Assembly: GCF_002920915.1 (NCBI RefSeq)
Contig: NZ_PQVF01000006.1
Span: forward strand, 281,500-345,499
DNA length: 64,000 nucleotides
Direction of reading: 5' to 3'
DNA from: Solitalea longa
GTDB lineage: Bacteria; Bacteroidota; Bacteroidia; Sphingobacteriales; Sphingobacteriaceae
Shown here: piece after piece, positions 54,708-63,920 of the stretch
How positions within the stretch are numbered: the stretch's first letter is position 1
Layout of the letters: each line of letters opens with the position of its first letter
Translations under genes and position numbers: made by a program
The notes under the pieces: generated by a model
The model's input: only the letters and a program-made list of their open reading frames with translations
What the model was told of the DNA's origin: nothing
The model's database searches: none

Positions 54708-56818
54708 ATGAATCATAAGTACACATTTCTAGAACTTTGTGAAACCTATAACAAGGTTGAGATTCCAATTATTCAGAGAGATTATGCTCAGGGAAGGGGA
54801 ACTGATGATGTTAAGCGAATTAGGAAGAATTTTATAGATGATTTTCTGATTCCATCTGTTGTAACAAATAATTCTGTAGAACTTGACTTTGTGTATGGTT
54901 CTATCTTAACAGAAATTAAAGATGAGGTAAAGTTAAAAACTTTTATTCCCTTAGATGGTCAGCAACGTCTGACAACTCTATTTCTTTTACACCTTTTTGT
55001 GGGAATTAAAGAAGGGAGATTAGGTGAATTAAGACCAATACTTAGCAAATTTGCTTACGAAACTCGTCCGTCAGCTCACGATTTTTGTCGATATCTGATA
55101 AACCTGGAAGGAGTCGAAGATATTCGTAAAATAAAAAATGAAATCGAAGATGCAGTTTGGTTTAACAATGAATGGCATAATGACCCTACTGTTGCTGGTA
55201 TGCTTAAAATACTTGACACATTTGCAAGCAACGAATTGTTAGCTTCCTCTAGTCAAGAGTTTGTTGATAGGTTGCTTGATAAAGAATCTAAATTGATTTC
55301 ATTTTACTTTACAGATCTGGAGCAATTTGGTCTTACTGAGAGCTTATATATCAGGATGAATGCAAGGGGGAAAATGCTTACTGATTTCGAAAACTTTAAA
55401 TCAGAATTCTTTAAAATCATCCGCTACAATCATTCAATGCTCGAAGTTGTAAAAGACAAAATTGAATATGAATGGGTTGAGAATTTATGGGACTATAGAA
55501 CTGATGGAGTATACGTTATTGATGACCCATTTATGAGATACCTGCATTTCATTACGGAAATGTTGTATTATAAAGATGCGCCATTCAGATCTGCTATACC
55601 CTATGAATCAGATTTTTTGAATTTCAAAGTTTTAAATAGCATCTATTCAAATGAAGATAATTTGAGGTTTTTAATTTTTTCACTTGATCACATTTCTGCG
55701 CTCAAGCAAATAAACTTTGATTTGCTATGGGGAGTAAAGGATAAGCAGATTTCAATAAAAGAAATTTTGAAGGATATTATCGGAGGGAACAAGGATATTG
55801 ACAAATCAATTATTCTATTTAGTACGTTGAAATATTGCGAAGCCCAAAAGCCCACAGATAATTTAGAGGATTTTGTGCGTGTTGTACGCAACTTGATAGT
55901 TAATACGGAAGACAACTCTCGTCGTGAATGGCCAAGATTGATTTCATCTATTCAAACCCTTATAGCCGATGAAAATGTATATCAGTTTTAGCAGAATTAA
56001 AAGATGAAAATAGCTTGATAGGTTTCAATGTAAATCAGAGAAAAGAGGAAGGCTTTAAAGCCAAGCTAATTTTAGCTCGACCTGATATAAAAAACACGCT
56101 TTTCAAGATAGAAGATCATCCAAATTTTAAAGGAAATGTAGCAAATCTTTTGACCACACCTTTTGTTGATTCAGAAAAGCAATTTACTAAGGAGAGCTTA
56201 GAAAACTGTCAATATGATGATGAAAAGGCAAATGTCCTTGTAAAGCTTTTTGAAGCCTATGATGAAATCAGCAAGAATGATTTTAATCCAATTTGGGGGA
56301 ATTTCTTAAATACGGGATTGTATCGGCTGACCTATGAATCCCGGTTGGTTTATGATGATAATTTTAAAAAGCATCCGGCAATTTTGCTGTTTGCCAAAAA
56401 ATATTTGGAAAGTAAGTGCACATTGAATGAGTTTATATCTAATATTCAGAAAGAGTTTGTAAATCAAATGAGTGCGGATTATGATGACTTTGGATCAATT
56501 CGAAATGCGAAAGAGCAACTCTATCTGTATTACATAATTCACGAGCAAGTTTATCAAAAGACGTTTGAAAGCTTTTTCAGAAATTACAACTTCAATTTTG
56601 GATGGTTACCCAAGGAGACTGGTTACAAATCTCATTTTTCAGAGGGAATTGAAGGTTGCAAATACTTTCCCAATCATAATCCAATATTTCAATTGTATAA
56701 CTCCCAGTTTAGATACAATTCAGGCATTAACGAAGGAAATACCTTAACTATTGAAATAATCGGTGGCGGTAAGAAGCGGGACCCTTTTATTGCAATTCAA
56801 GATTGGGCTAACAACTAA
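54708..56818 (+). pseudogene. second DUF262 family protein, frameshifted
   Basis: Two frames together make one DUF262 protein of about 703 residues. Part one (54708-55991) has IPIIQRDYAQGR near residue 20 and FIPLDGQQRLTTLFLL near 80. It stops at a TAG after DENVYQF. Part two continues in another frame from about 55988 with LAELKDENSLIGFNVNQ and runs to 56818, including EDHPNFKGNVANLL, the C-terminal block of this family. The junction is CAGTTTTAGCA. One extra T in the T4 run would restore YQFLAELKD. Part two has only a TTG start of its own. It may be a decayed gene, a homopolymer sequencing error, or a frameshift that is bypassed. Confidence 0.82.
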
Positions 56819-56825
56819 AAAGGAA

Positions 56826-56888
56826 ATGATCAACCCCATCAAACGCATTACCCACAAACAGATTCAGCAGTTCAGATTGCATTTGTAA
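56826..56888 (+). pseudogene. truncated copy of the hsdR 5' end
   Basis: A 20-codon frame reads MINPIKRITHKQIQQ then FRLHL and a stop. The first 12 codons are nearly the same as the hsdR start at 58265 (MINPIERITQNR), also at the DNA level (about 25 of the first 30 bases). It lies between the frameshifted DUF262 gene and the AlbA_2 gene and is best read as a scar of an earlier hsdR position. Confidence 0.85.
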
Positions 56889-56909
56889 TATTGAAGAATC
56901 CTAATACAC

Positions 56910-58253
56910 ATGAACAAAGAAGATCAAAACATAGAATGGAAAGAATCATGGCGGGATGAATATATCAAATGGATTGCCGGATTTGCCAACGCTAATGGCG
57001 GTGTTCTATATATCGGAAAAAATGATTCAGGAAATGCTGTGGGAATTGCCAATGCTGCTAAACTATTGGAAGACATTCCTAATAAAGTTCGTGATGTATT
57101 GGGCATACTCGTAGAAGTGAATCTTTTAACGGAAGACAGCAGGGAAATCATTGAGATAAAAGTGGACCCTTATCCTTATCCCATCAATTACAAGGGTGAA
57201 TATCATTATAGAAGCGGCAGTACTAAACAGGAATTGAAAGGTGTAGCACTAAATAAATTCATTCTTCAAAAATCAGGGAAGCACTGGGACGGTATTCCTA
57301 TTCCTAACTTATCTGTTGCTGAATTGGATACCAATGCCTTTGAGAATTTTAAAAAGCGGGCCAAGAGATCAAAAAGGGTTAATGAAAACATACTCGATGA
57401 TACCGTTGAGGTACTTTTGGAAAACTTACATCTGATAGACGATAATCAGTTGAAAAAAGCATGTTCCCTGCTTTTTTATCATAATCCCGAGAAATTCACA
57501 ACGGGAGCCTACATAAAAATTGGTTTTTTTGAATCGGATTCCGATTTGATCTATCAGGACGAAATACACGGTAATCTTTTTGACCAGGTAGAAAAAACAA
57601 TGGATTTGTTGCTCACCAAATACATGAGTGCCCAAATTCGCTACGAAGGCCTTGCCCGAATTGAAGAATATCCTTATCCGGAACCGGCCTTGCGCGAAGC
57701 CTTGCTCAATGCGGTGGCCCATAAGGATTATGCGAGTGGTATTCCCATACAAATAAGTGTTTATAAAGACAAATTGCAAATTTGGAATGAAGGACATCTT
57801 CCTCTGAATTGGACTTTAAAAACTATTTTAATGAAGCATCCTTCCAAGCCGTCTAACCCCGATATTGCCAATACATTTTTCAGGGCCGGTATGATAGAAT
57901 CCTGGGGACGTGGCATATCGAAAATCATTTCAGAATGTCAAAAAGTAAATTTACCTATACCACAATACGCTACTGACTTTGGAGGCCTGATGATTACTTT
58001 CAGTGCTTCAGAAAGTTCGGAGAAAAGTACGGAGAAAAGTACGGAGAAAAGTATGGAGAAAAGTATGGGGAAAAGTATGGGGAAAATAGTGGGACTCATT
58101 CAGGAAAACCCTAATATTACCATAGCGGACCTGTCTAAGAAAGTAGGAATCACACCCAATGCAATTGAAAAAAATCTGTCAAAACTAAAGAAACAGGGTA
58201 AAATTGAACGTATTGGCCCTGATAAAGGCGGATATTGGAAAATCCTTAACTAA
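56910..58253 (+). CDS. AlbA_2 (Schlafen-like) / HATPase / winged-helix protein
   Basis: A 447-residue protein of the COG2865 type. The AlbA_2 domain (about 5-125) shows NIEWKESWRDEYIKWIAGFA then NANGGVLYIGKNDSG. A HATPase_c_4-like region (about 245-365) has YPEPALREALLNAVAHKDY and FRAGMIESWGRGISKI. A repetitive linker of EKST/EKSM/GKSM (about 370-394) precedes a winged HTH (NITIADLSKKVGITPNAIEK). Such proteins are known as predicted regulators, and AlbA_2 proteins recur in type I restriction operons and anti-phage islands. Here it is 11 bp upstream of hsdR, so regulation or enhancement of the system is plausible but not shown. Confidence 0.9.
   Translation: MNKEDQNIEWKESWRDEYIKWIAGFANANGGVLYIGKNDSGNAVGIANAAKLLEDIPNKVRDVLGILVEVNLLTEDSREIIEIKVDPYPYPINYKGEYHYRSGSTKQELKGVALNKFILQKSGKHWDGIPIPNLSVAELDTNAFENFKKRAKRSKRVNENILDDTVEVLLENLHLIDDNQLKKACSLLFYHNPEKFTTGAYIKIGFFESDSDLIYQDEIHGNLFDQVEKTMDLLLTKYMSAQIRYEGLARIEEYPYPEPALREALLNAVAHKDYASGIPIQISVYKDKLQIWNEGHLPLNWTLKTILMKHPSKPSNPDIANTFFRAGMIESWGRGISKIISECQKVNLPIPQYATDFGGLMITFSASESSEKSTEKSTEKSMEKSMGKSMGKIVGLIQENPNITIADLSKKVGITPNAIEKNLSKLKKQGKIERIGPDKGGYWKILN
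58021..58092 (+). repeat. six 12-bp tandem units in the AlbA_2 gene linker
   Basis: Units AGAAAAGTACGG (twice), AGAAAAGTATGG (twice), GGAAAAGTATGG and GGAAAATAGTGG follow without gaps. They encode the four-residue EKST/EKSM/GKSM linker. Unit number may vary in frame, altering linker length. Confidence 0.9.
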
Positions 58254-58264
58254 AAGCTTAACTA

Positions 58265-61200
58265 ATGATTAACCCCATAGAACGCATTACCCAAAACCGT
58301 ATCATCAAGCTTTTCTCCGAAGAGCTCGGCTATACCTATTATGGCAATTGGGAAAAACGAGAACATAACAGCAACGTTGAACAACAGATTTTAAAGCAAA
58401 ATTTGTTGCGCAGAGGGTACACTGAAACCTTGGCAGATAAAGCGGTGAAAGAAACTTATGATCTGGCTACCACCAATGCGGGTAATCTCTACGAACGCAA
58501 TAAAAAAATGTATTCGCTCCTGCGCTATGGGGTAAAAGCACGTCCGGAACTGGGTGAACAATTCGATACTATTTTTCCCATCGATTGGCGCCACTTTGAA
58601 AAAAATGAGTTTGGTATTGCAGAGGAAGTTACTTTAACCAAAGGAGAAAATAACCGCCGTCCGGATATTGTATTATACATTAACGGTATTGCCGTGGGTG
58701 TTTTGGAGTTAAAACGTGGCACCACCGATATTGCAGAAAGCATCAATCAATCGATTTCTAATCAAAAGGTATTGTTTAATGAATGGTTTTATACCACCGT
58801 TCAGTTGCTGATGGCAGGCAATAATACCCAGGGCCTGAAATATGGAACAATAGAAACACAAGCCAAGTATTACCTTGCATGGAAAGAAGATGAAGCGGAA
58901 AATGAAGGGTATAAGCTGGATAAATACCTGAAGAAACTTTGTCAGAAAGAGCGTTTGATCGATATCGTTTACAATGGGGTTGTCTTTGATGCCGGCATAA
59001 AAAAGTTGCCGCGTCCTCACCAGTATTTCGCTTTAAAAGCAGCACAGGATTTTGTGCGAAGAAAAGAGGGTGGTATTCTTTGGCATACCCAAGGCTCAGG
59101 CAAATCGCTGATGATGGTAATGCTGGGCAAATGGATTTTAGAAAATGTAGCCAATTCCCGCATTGTGATTTTAACCGACCGCACCGAACTCGACGATCAG
59201 ATTGAACGGGTATTTAAAGATGTGGGTGAAACCGATGTTGCCAAAACAAGATCAGGCAAAGAACTGATCGCTTTTTTAACTTCATCCCGTCCTCGATTGG
59301 TCTGTTCGCTCATTCATAAATTCGGAAACAATTCAGAAACCGATTTTGATTCCTTTATCAAAGAGTTGCAGAACAATCCTTTACAAACGCAAGGAGAGAT
59401 TTTTGTATTCATCGATGAATGTCACCGCACGCAAAGCGGCAAACTCAATCAGGTGATGAAAGCGGTTTTGCATAACGCTGTTTTTATCGGATTTACCGGA
59501 ACGCCTTTATTGAAACAGGACAAGAAAACGACGATGGATGTTTTCGGAAGATACATTCACACCTATAAATTCAATGAAGCCGTAGAAGATGGCGTAGTAA
59601 AAGATCTGATGTATGAAGGCAGATCCATCGAACAAAACCTTACATCTCAAACCAAGGTAGATCAATGGTTTGAAGCTAAAACAGCGGGGTTAAATGATTT
59701 TCAAAAAAACGAACTGAAAAAGAAGTGGGGCACTATGCAAAATGTGCTTAGTTCTAAAAGTCGTATGGAGAAAATCGTGTCGGATATTCTGATGGACTTC
59801 TCGGTGAAAGCGCGACTTAAATCCCAAATGGGCAATGCTATTTTGGTGGCTTCCAGTATTTATGAGGCCTGCAAATACTACAACCTGTTTTTAAATACGG
59901 AGTTGAAAAACAAATGCGCCATCATCACATCCTACAATCCCAATGCAAGTGATGTTTCCCTGGAAGATACCGGTGCCGATAACGAAACCGACCGACAGTA
60001 CATTTACAATACGTATACCGAATTATTAAAAAACGTGAGTGTAAAGGCAGGGAAATCGGCTACCGAAACCTACGAGAGCGATGCCAAAGAACAGTTTAGG
60101 AAAGAACCCGCAAGGATGAAATTGCTGATTGTAGTTTCTAAGTTATTGACAGGTTTCGATGCACCTCCTTGTTCTTATATCTACATTGATAAAAAGATGC
60201 AGGATCATACCTTGTTCCAGGCCATCTGCAGGGTAAACCGATTGGATACCGACGATAAGGATTATGGTTATATCGTTGATTATATGGAGCTGTTTGGCAA
60301 TGTAACCGATGCGATCAATGTGTACACCTCTGAGTTGGATAGTGAAGGATTTACCAAAGAAGAGGTGGAAGTGCAATTGAAAGACCGGTTGAAAATTGCG
60401 ATCGATCGACTGCTGACTGCTTTAGAAACGGTAGAAAGCATTTGTGAAAATGTAGCTCCGCCTAAGTCAGATTTGGAATACATCCATTATTTCTGTGGCA
60501 ATACCGAAAACCCTGATGATCTCAAAGCCAATGAATACAAAAGGATGGCGCTGTACAAAGCCATTGTAGAATACATTCGTGCTTATGCTAATCTGAAAGC
60601 GGATTTTGTGAATACTAAATTTACCGATGCCGAAATCAAGCGCTTCCATCAAAAAATGGAGGATTACCTGAATTTGCGTGAAGTGATCAGAAAAGCAAGT
60701 GGGGAAACCATTGACTTAAAAGCATACGAAGCAGATATGCGCTTTTTGATTGATACCTACATTAAAGCTGAAGAGTCAGAAACCATTTCGCCTTTTGAGG
60801 ATATTTCCTTGTTGGACCTAATGGAAAGCGATATCACCAAAGCGATTGATTCTTTGCCCAAAGGCATCAAAGGAAATAAAGAAGCAGTAGCTGAAACCAT
60901 CGAGAATAACGTAAGGAGCAAAATTGTAGAAGAACATCTGTTGGACCCGAAATATTTCGATCAGATGTCTGTATTGCTTCAGGAACTAATAGAACGTCGT
61001 AAAGCCGAAATAATCAATTATCAGGAGTATTTAAAAGAAATGGCTGAATTGATTCGACAGGTGAATCAAGGCAAGAAAGACGATGTGCCAAAAACGATCA
61101 ATACAAAAGGAAAAGTAGCACTTTATCATACCTTGGATGAGGATGAACCGCTGACTCTGGCTTGTGAAGAAGCGGTACAATACGCCAAACAGGAAGGTTT

Positions 61201-61318
61201 TAGAGAACATTTGGGCAAACAAAAAATATTAAAAGGTGCCATATACAATGTGGTGAAAGATGTAGATAAGGTGGAAGAAGTTTACAAAGTAATTGAGGCG
61301 CATAAAGAAGATTATTAA
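58265..61318 (+). CDS. hsdR: type I restriction enzyme endonuclease/translocase subunit
   Basis: A 1017-residue motor-nuclease. The N-terminal nuclease domain has the PD-(D/E)xK pattern RRPDIVLYINGIAVGVLELK (Asp near 133, Glu-x-Lys near 146-148). The SF2 translocase shows Walker A HTQGSGKSLMM near 275, DECH in FIDECHRTQSGK near 384 and GFTGTPL near 410. Motifs V/VI are in KLLTGFDAPPCSYIYIDKKM and QAICRVNRLD. A C-terminal helical domain binds HsdM. The start MINPIERITQNRIIKLF is the family opening. It follows the AlbA_2 gene by 11 bp and overlaps the metallopeptidase start by 1 bp. Confidence 0.96.
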   Translation: MINPIERITQNRIIKLFSEELGYTYYGNWEKREHNSNVEQQILKQNLLRRGYTETLADKAVKETYDLATTNAGNLYERNKKMYSLLRYGVKARPELGEQFDTIFPIDWRHFEKNEFGIAEEVTLTKGENNRRPDIVLYINGIAVGVLELKRGTTDIAESINQSISNQKVLFNEWFYTTVQLLMAGNNTQGLKYGTIETQAKYYLAWKEDEAENEGYKLDKYLKKLCQKERLIDIVYNGVVFDAGIKKLPRPHQYFALKAAQDFVRRKEGGILWHTQGSGKSLMMVMLGKWILENVANSRIVILTDRTELDDQIERVFKDVGETDVAKTRSGKELIAFLTSSRPRLVCSLIHKFGNNSETDFDSFIKELQNNPLQTQGEIFVFIDECHRTQSGKLNQVMKAVLHNAVFIGFTGTPLLKQDKKTTMDVFGRYIHTYKFNEAVEDGVVKDLMYEGRSIEQNLTSQTKVDQWFEAKTAGLNDFQKNELKKKWGTMQNVLSSKSRMEKIVSDILMDFSVKARLKSQMGNAILVASSIYEACKYYNLFLNTELKNKCAIITSYNPNASDVSLEDTGADNETDRQYIYNTYTELLKNVSVKAGKSATETYESDAKEQFRKEPARMKLLIVVSKLLTGFDAPPCSYIYIDKKMQDHTLFQAICRVNRLDTDDKDYGYIVDYMELFGNVTDAINVYTSELDSEGFTKEEVEVQLKDRLKIAIDRLLTALETVESICENVAPPKSDLEYIHYFCGNTENPDDLKANEYKRMALYKAIVEYIRAYANLKADFVNTKFTDAEIKRFHQKMEDYLNLREVIRKASGETIDLKAYEADMRFLIDTYIKAEESETISPFEDISLLDLMESDITKAIDSLPKGIKGNKEAVAETIENNVRSKIVEEHLLDPKYFDQMSVLLQELIERRKAEIINYQEYLKEMAELIRQVNQGKKDDVPKTINTKGKVALYHTLDEDEPLTLACEEAVQYAKQEGFREHLGKQKILKGAIYNVVKDVDKVEEVYKVIEAHKEDY

Positions 61319-62013
61319 TGAAATCAGAAAGTTTGAAAATTGGAGCTGTGGAGATAGAGGTAACTTTCAAACCTATTAAAAACCTTCATCTCAGTGTCCA
61401 CCCACCGGAAGGAAGAGTGACCATATCCTCTCCTGAATTTTATAATTTGGAGAAAGTGAAGATATATGCCGCCACCAAACTGGGCTGGATCAAAAAAGAA
61501 CAGCAAAAGTTTCAGGAACAAAAACGCGAGCAACCGCGATTGTATATCAATCGGGAGAGCCATTTCATTTTCGGTTCCCGCTATTTGCTCTATATAGAGT
61601 TAGCATCAAAAAATACCGTCGAAATCAAAGGCAAAAAACTCGTTTTAAATGTAACAGATGCCAATGATTTACAGCTGAAAAAAAACACCCTGTATCGTTT
61701 TTACAGAAATCAACTTCGGCAAAAGCTAAATGGCTTTGTTGAATATTATGCACCAATCATGGGTTTGTCCGTTCCTGAATTTAAAATCAGAGCCATGAAA
61801 ACTAAATGGGGCAGTTGTGCAACCGATACTAAACGTTTATGGTTCAATATAGAATTGGCTAAAAAACCATTAGAAACCATTGAATATATAGTAGTCCACG
61901 AAATGGTGCATTTGCTGGAGCGCAACCATAATAAAAACTTCATCCTCCTGATGGATCATTACCTTCCCAATTGGCGAATACAAAAAAAGGTTTTGAATGA
62001 GCTGCCTTTGTAG
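61318..62013 (+). CDS. YgjP-like zinc metallopeptidase (DUF45/M48 type)
   Basis: A 231-residue soluble metallopeptidase-like protein. The zinc site HEMVHLLERNHNKNF (HExxH, with a further His and a distal motif) is near residues 193-207. It is preceded by the family block MKTKWGSCATDTKRLWFN. DUF45 proteins are regular partners of type I hsdR genes. The coupling here is tight: TAATG makes the stop and start overlap. A role in proteolytic control of the restriction complex is plausible from this link but unproven. Confidence 0.92.
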   Translation: MKSESLKIGAVEIEVTFKPIKNLHLSVHPPEGRVTISSPEFYNLEKVKIYAATKLGWIKKEQQKFQEQKREQPRLYINRESHFIFGSRYLLYIELASKNTVEIKGKKLVLNVTDANDLQLKKNTLYRFYRNQLRQKLNGFVEYYAPIMGLSVPEFKIRAMKTKWGSCATDTKRLWFNIELAKKPLETIEYIVVHEMVHLLERNHNKNFILLMDHYLPNWRIQKKVLNELPL

Positions 62014-62290
62014 TTTTAATACATTTTCTCCTAAATGAATCTTACTTTATTACCCCGGTTTTGGAGAATTTGGGAGCATAATGAGATTTTGCAATGTTCC
62101 CTACCTGTATAAAAAATAAAATACCCTATTGTCCCAAGTATTTAGCACACCATCACTTCCTGGAATAAATAGAATCGAAATCTGCAAACTTTCCTTATTT
62201 GTAAAACCTAAACTAATTTGCCACAACTATGATAGCGCAAAACCATTCAATATTCACACAAGGAATCTTAGCATTAAAGCAGCATCATTC

Positions 62291-62376
62291 AATATTTCCG
62301 TAAGGAACCTTGGCCAGTTTCGGCCTTGAGCGGTAAGGTTTGAAGGCAAACTGGACGCAGTTCCGTCGGAAATATT
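62291..62376. repeat. 86-nt imperfect stem-loop
   Basis: AATATTTCCG (62291-62300) pairs with CGGAAATATT (62367-62376). Inside, GGAAC pairs with GTTCC and CCAGTTT with AAACTGG, in register. Another hairpin, TCGCC/GGCGA, follows. The nested order is that of a structured RNA or of a short inverted-repeat mobile element. No transposase lies beside it. Confidence 0.6.
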
Positions 62377-62577
62377 CGGTCTCGCCGACCGTGGAGGCGA
62401 AAAATTGCCGAAGGCAGGTGCAATAAAAATCACTGTTAAAATTGATCGTAAGAAAAACGGAGACTGGGAACACTTGTCTTTAAATTTTCAAATTGTCCAT
62501 TGAGACAATCTTTTTAAAGTCAGATTTTTATTTCAAAATTAGAACATGTTAACTTCTGATGGTCGGCCCCCCAGCTC

Positions 62578-62603
62578 GCGCGCGTTTGCAACGCGTGCGA
62601 AAT
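62578..62603 (+). repeat. 26-bp REP-like element, copy 1
   Basis: GCGCGCGTTTGCAACGCG plus TGCGAAAT, with the palindrome CGCGTT-TGC-AACGCG. It is identical to the copy at 62763-62788. It stands out by GC content from its AT-rich surroundings. Confidence 0.85.
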
Positions 62604-62762
62604 ACTTCACTGAGTTTTTAACTCGATGTTATAACTCCAACAAAGCAAGATCAACCAAGCTTTTCCTCTTCGCATAATCCATCGTTGAACTGAAATAATA
62701 ATGATACGTTTCTGGCACAGTCAAGGCTTCTACCGGGCTTTGATACACTTTGTCCCTCGCGG

Positions 62763-62788
62763 GCGCGCGTTTGCAACGCGTGCGAAAT
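62763..62788 (+). repeat. 26-bp REP-like element, copy 2
   Basis: The second identical copy, in direct orientation, 185 bp from the first. The flanks differ, so only the element itself was copied. Confidence 0.85.
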
Positions 62789-62980
62789 GTTTAATTTTTG
62801 TTGTATATACTCATAGGCAACAAGCTCTTTTGCCATTTTTCCATCGTTCCAAAAGCAACCAAATTCCAAAACAAAGGAGCATCTACATACATTTTCATTG
62901 CTTTTATGTACAAAAAACGCCATCTTCTTCCAAAGACAGCGTTTCAATCAAAACCTTTTCATTGGTGAGTAACGTATTTA

Positions 62981-63733
62981 TTATGATGAAACTCCAATCA
63001 ATTTCAATGCATTAAACGAAAAACTGTTTAACGGGTAATATTGACCATTTACTTCCTGGAAAAACTCAATGCCAAGAATTTGCACCAACGGTAAATCACT
63101 AACGTTTGTTAAGGTAACAGTAAGGATTTGAGCAGCAGCAATCGGATTGGTCAAGGATAAAAAGGCACTGCGGGTGCTTTGTACTTCAGAACTCAGGTTG
63201 TCGAAATTCGGTGCTATACCTGCCATCACCAGTTGGAAATGGGTGGCACCGGAGGGCGAAACCAGATCTGAGATCGGGTTAAATTCCTGGATTTCAACGG
63301 TTAGTACACCAGTAGCGCGATCAATCGAAGTGTCGTAAGCCACGTATATAGTGGTACCCAACTGGCAATCTTCGTTAAATTCAAAACCTTGCAGAAAACC
63401 CAACTCTCCATTTTTTATGGTGCGCTGTCCTCGCGTATTAATGTTGTCGGTTTTAATGATGCGCAGCAACAGTGTCACCAACCGGGTATGCAGGTTTCTG
63501 GTATTGTAAGGTTGCAATAATGAACCTAAGCTTTGGCGGATCAATTTTGAAGCCTTTCCTGCTCGCCCGAATTCACTATTATTTTCACGGGTACGTGCAT
63601 AAGAAGGATCACGTGCTATCCGATTACCAGAAACCCCACCCTTACGGCGCGCGCAATAAATTCCATTGCGCTTATAGAAAGAAATATCCTCGATAGTTCC
63701 TTCTAGTTTAATCAGTCCATGTTGTTTTGTCAT
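62981..63733 (-). CDS. conserved hypothetical protein, basic N-terminus
   Basis: A 250-residue protein with no signal peptide. The N-terminal 70 residues are strongly basic with repeated motifs: GLIKLEGTIEDISFYKRNGI, ARRKGGVSGNRIARDPSYAR, TRENNSEFGRAGKASKLIRQ. They may bind nucleic acid or be a structural arm. The C-terminal half is beta-rich. I know similar N-termini only from unannotated Bacteroidota proteins, so the function is unknown. The gene is preceded by about 190 bp without a gene and faces the repeat-rich region. Confidence 0.72.
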   Translation of the reverse strand: MTKQHGLIKLEGTIEDISFYKRNGIYCARRKGGVSGNRIARDPSYARTRENNSEFGRAGKASKLIRQSLGSLLQPYNTRNLHTRLVTLLLRIIKTDNINTRGQRTIKNGELGFLQGFEFNEDCQLGTTIYVAYDTSIDRATGVLTVEIQEFNPISDLVSPSGATHFQLVMAGIAPNFDNLSSEVQSTRSAFLSLTNPIAAAQILTVTLTNVSDLPLVQILGIEFFQEVNGQYYPLNSFSFNALKLIGVSS

Positions 63734-63920
63734 GTGTAGATTTTTTTAAGTTTTATTTACTTTCAGCCCTCAGCACTTCGCCAGAGCTTATTCAAATATG
63801 GCTCACCAATAATCAATTGTCAATCAGTCCGTTCGCATTGCACCAAAATGGTTCATTTAGCATGTTAAGCGGTTATTTGAGTGTCTCGTCCTATTATAAC
63901 TATACATCAAAAAAAGATGT

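Larger units (their letters stand above)
62014..62980. other. repeat-rich non-coding region
   Basis: About 970 bp between the restriction operon and a converging gene. No protein-coding frame is convincing on either strand. It holds a structured, GC-richer block (62291-62401, with a long stem and a TCGCC/GGCGA hairpin) and two identical 26-bp elements. Confidence 0.65.

Noticed and set aside
58021..58092. CRISPR array
   Set aside because: The 12-bp units have no spacers and are in frame in the AlbA_2 gene.
62651..62947. 98-codon minus-strand frame and overlapping 104-codon plus-strand frame
   Set aside because: Both are read through the 26-bp REP-like element and have no coding character.
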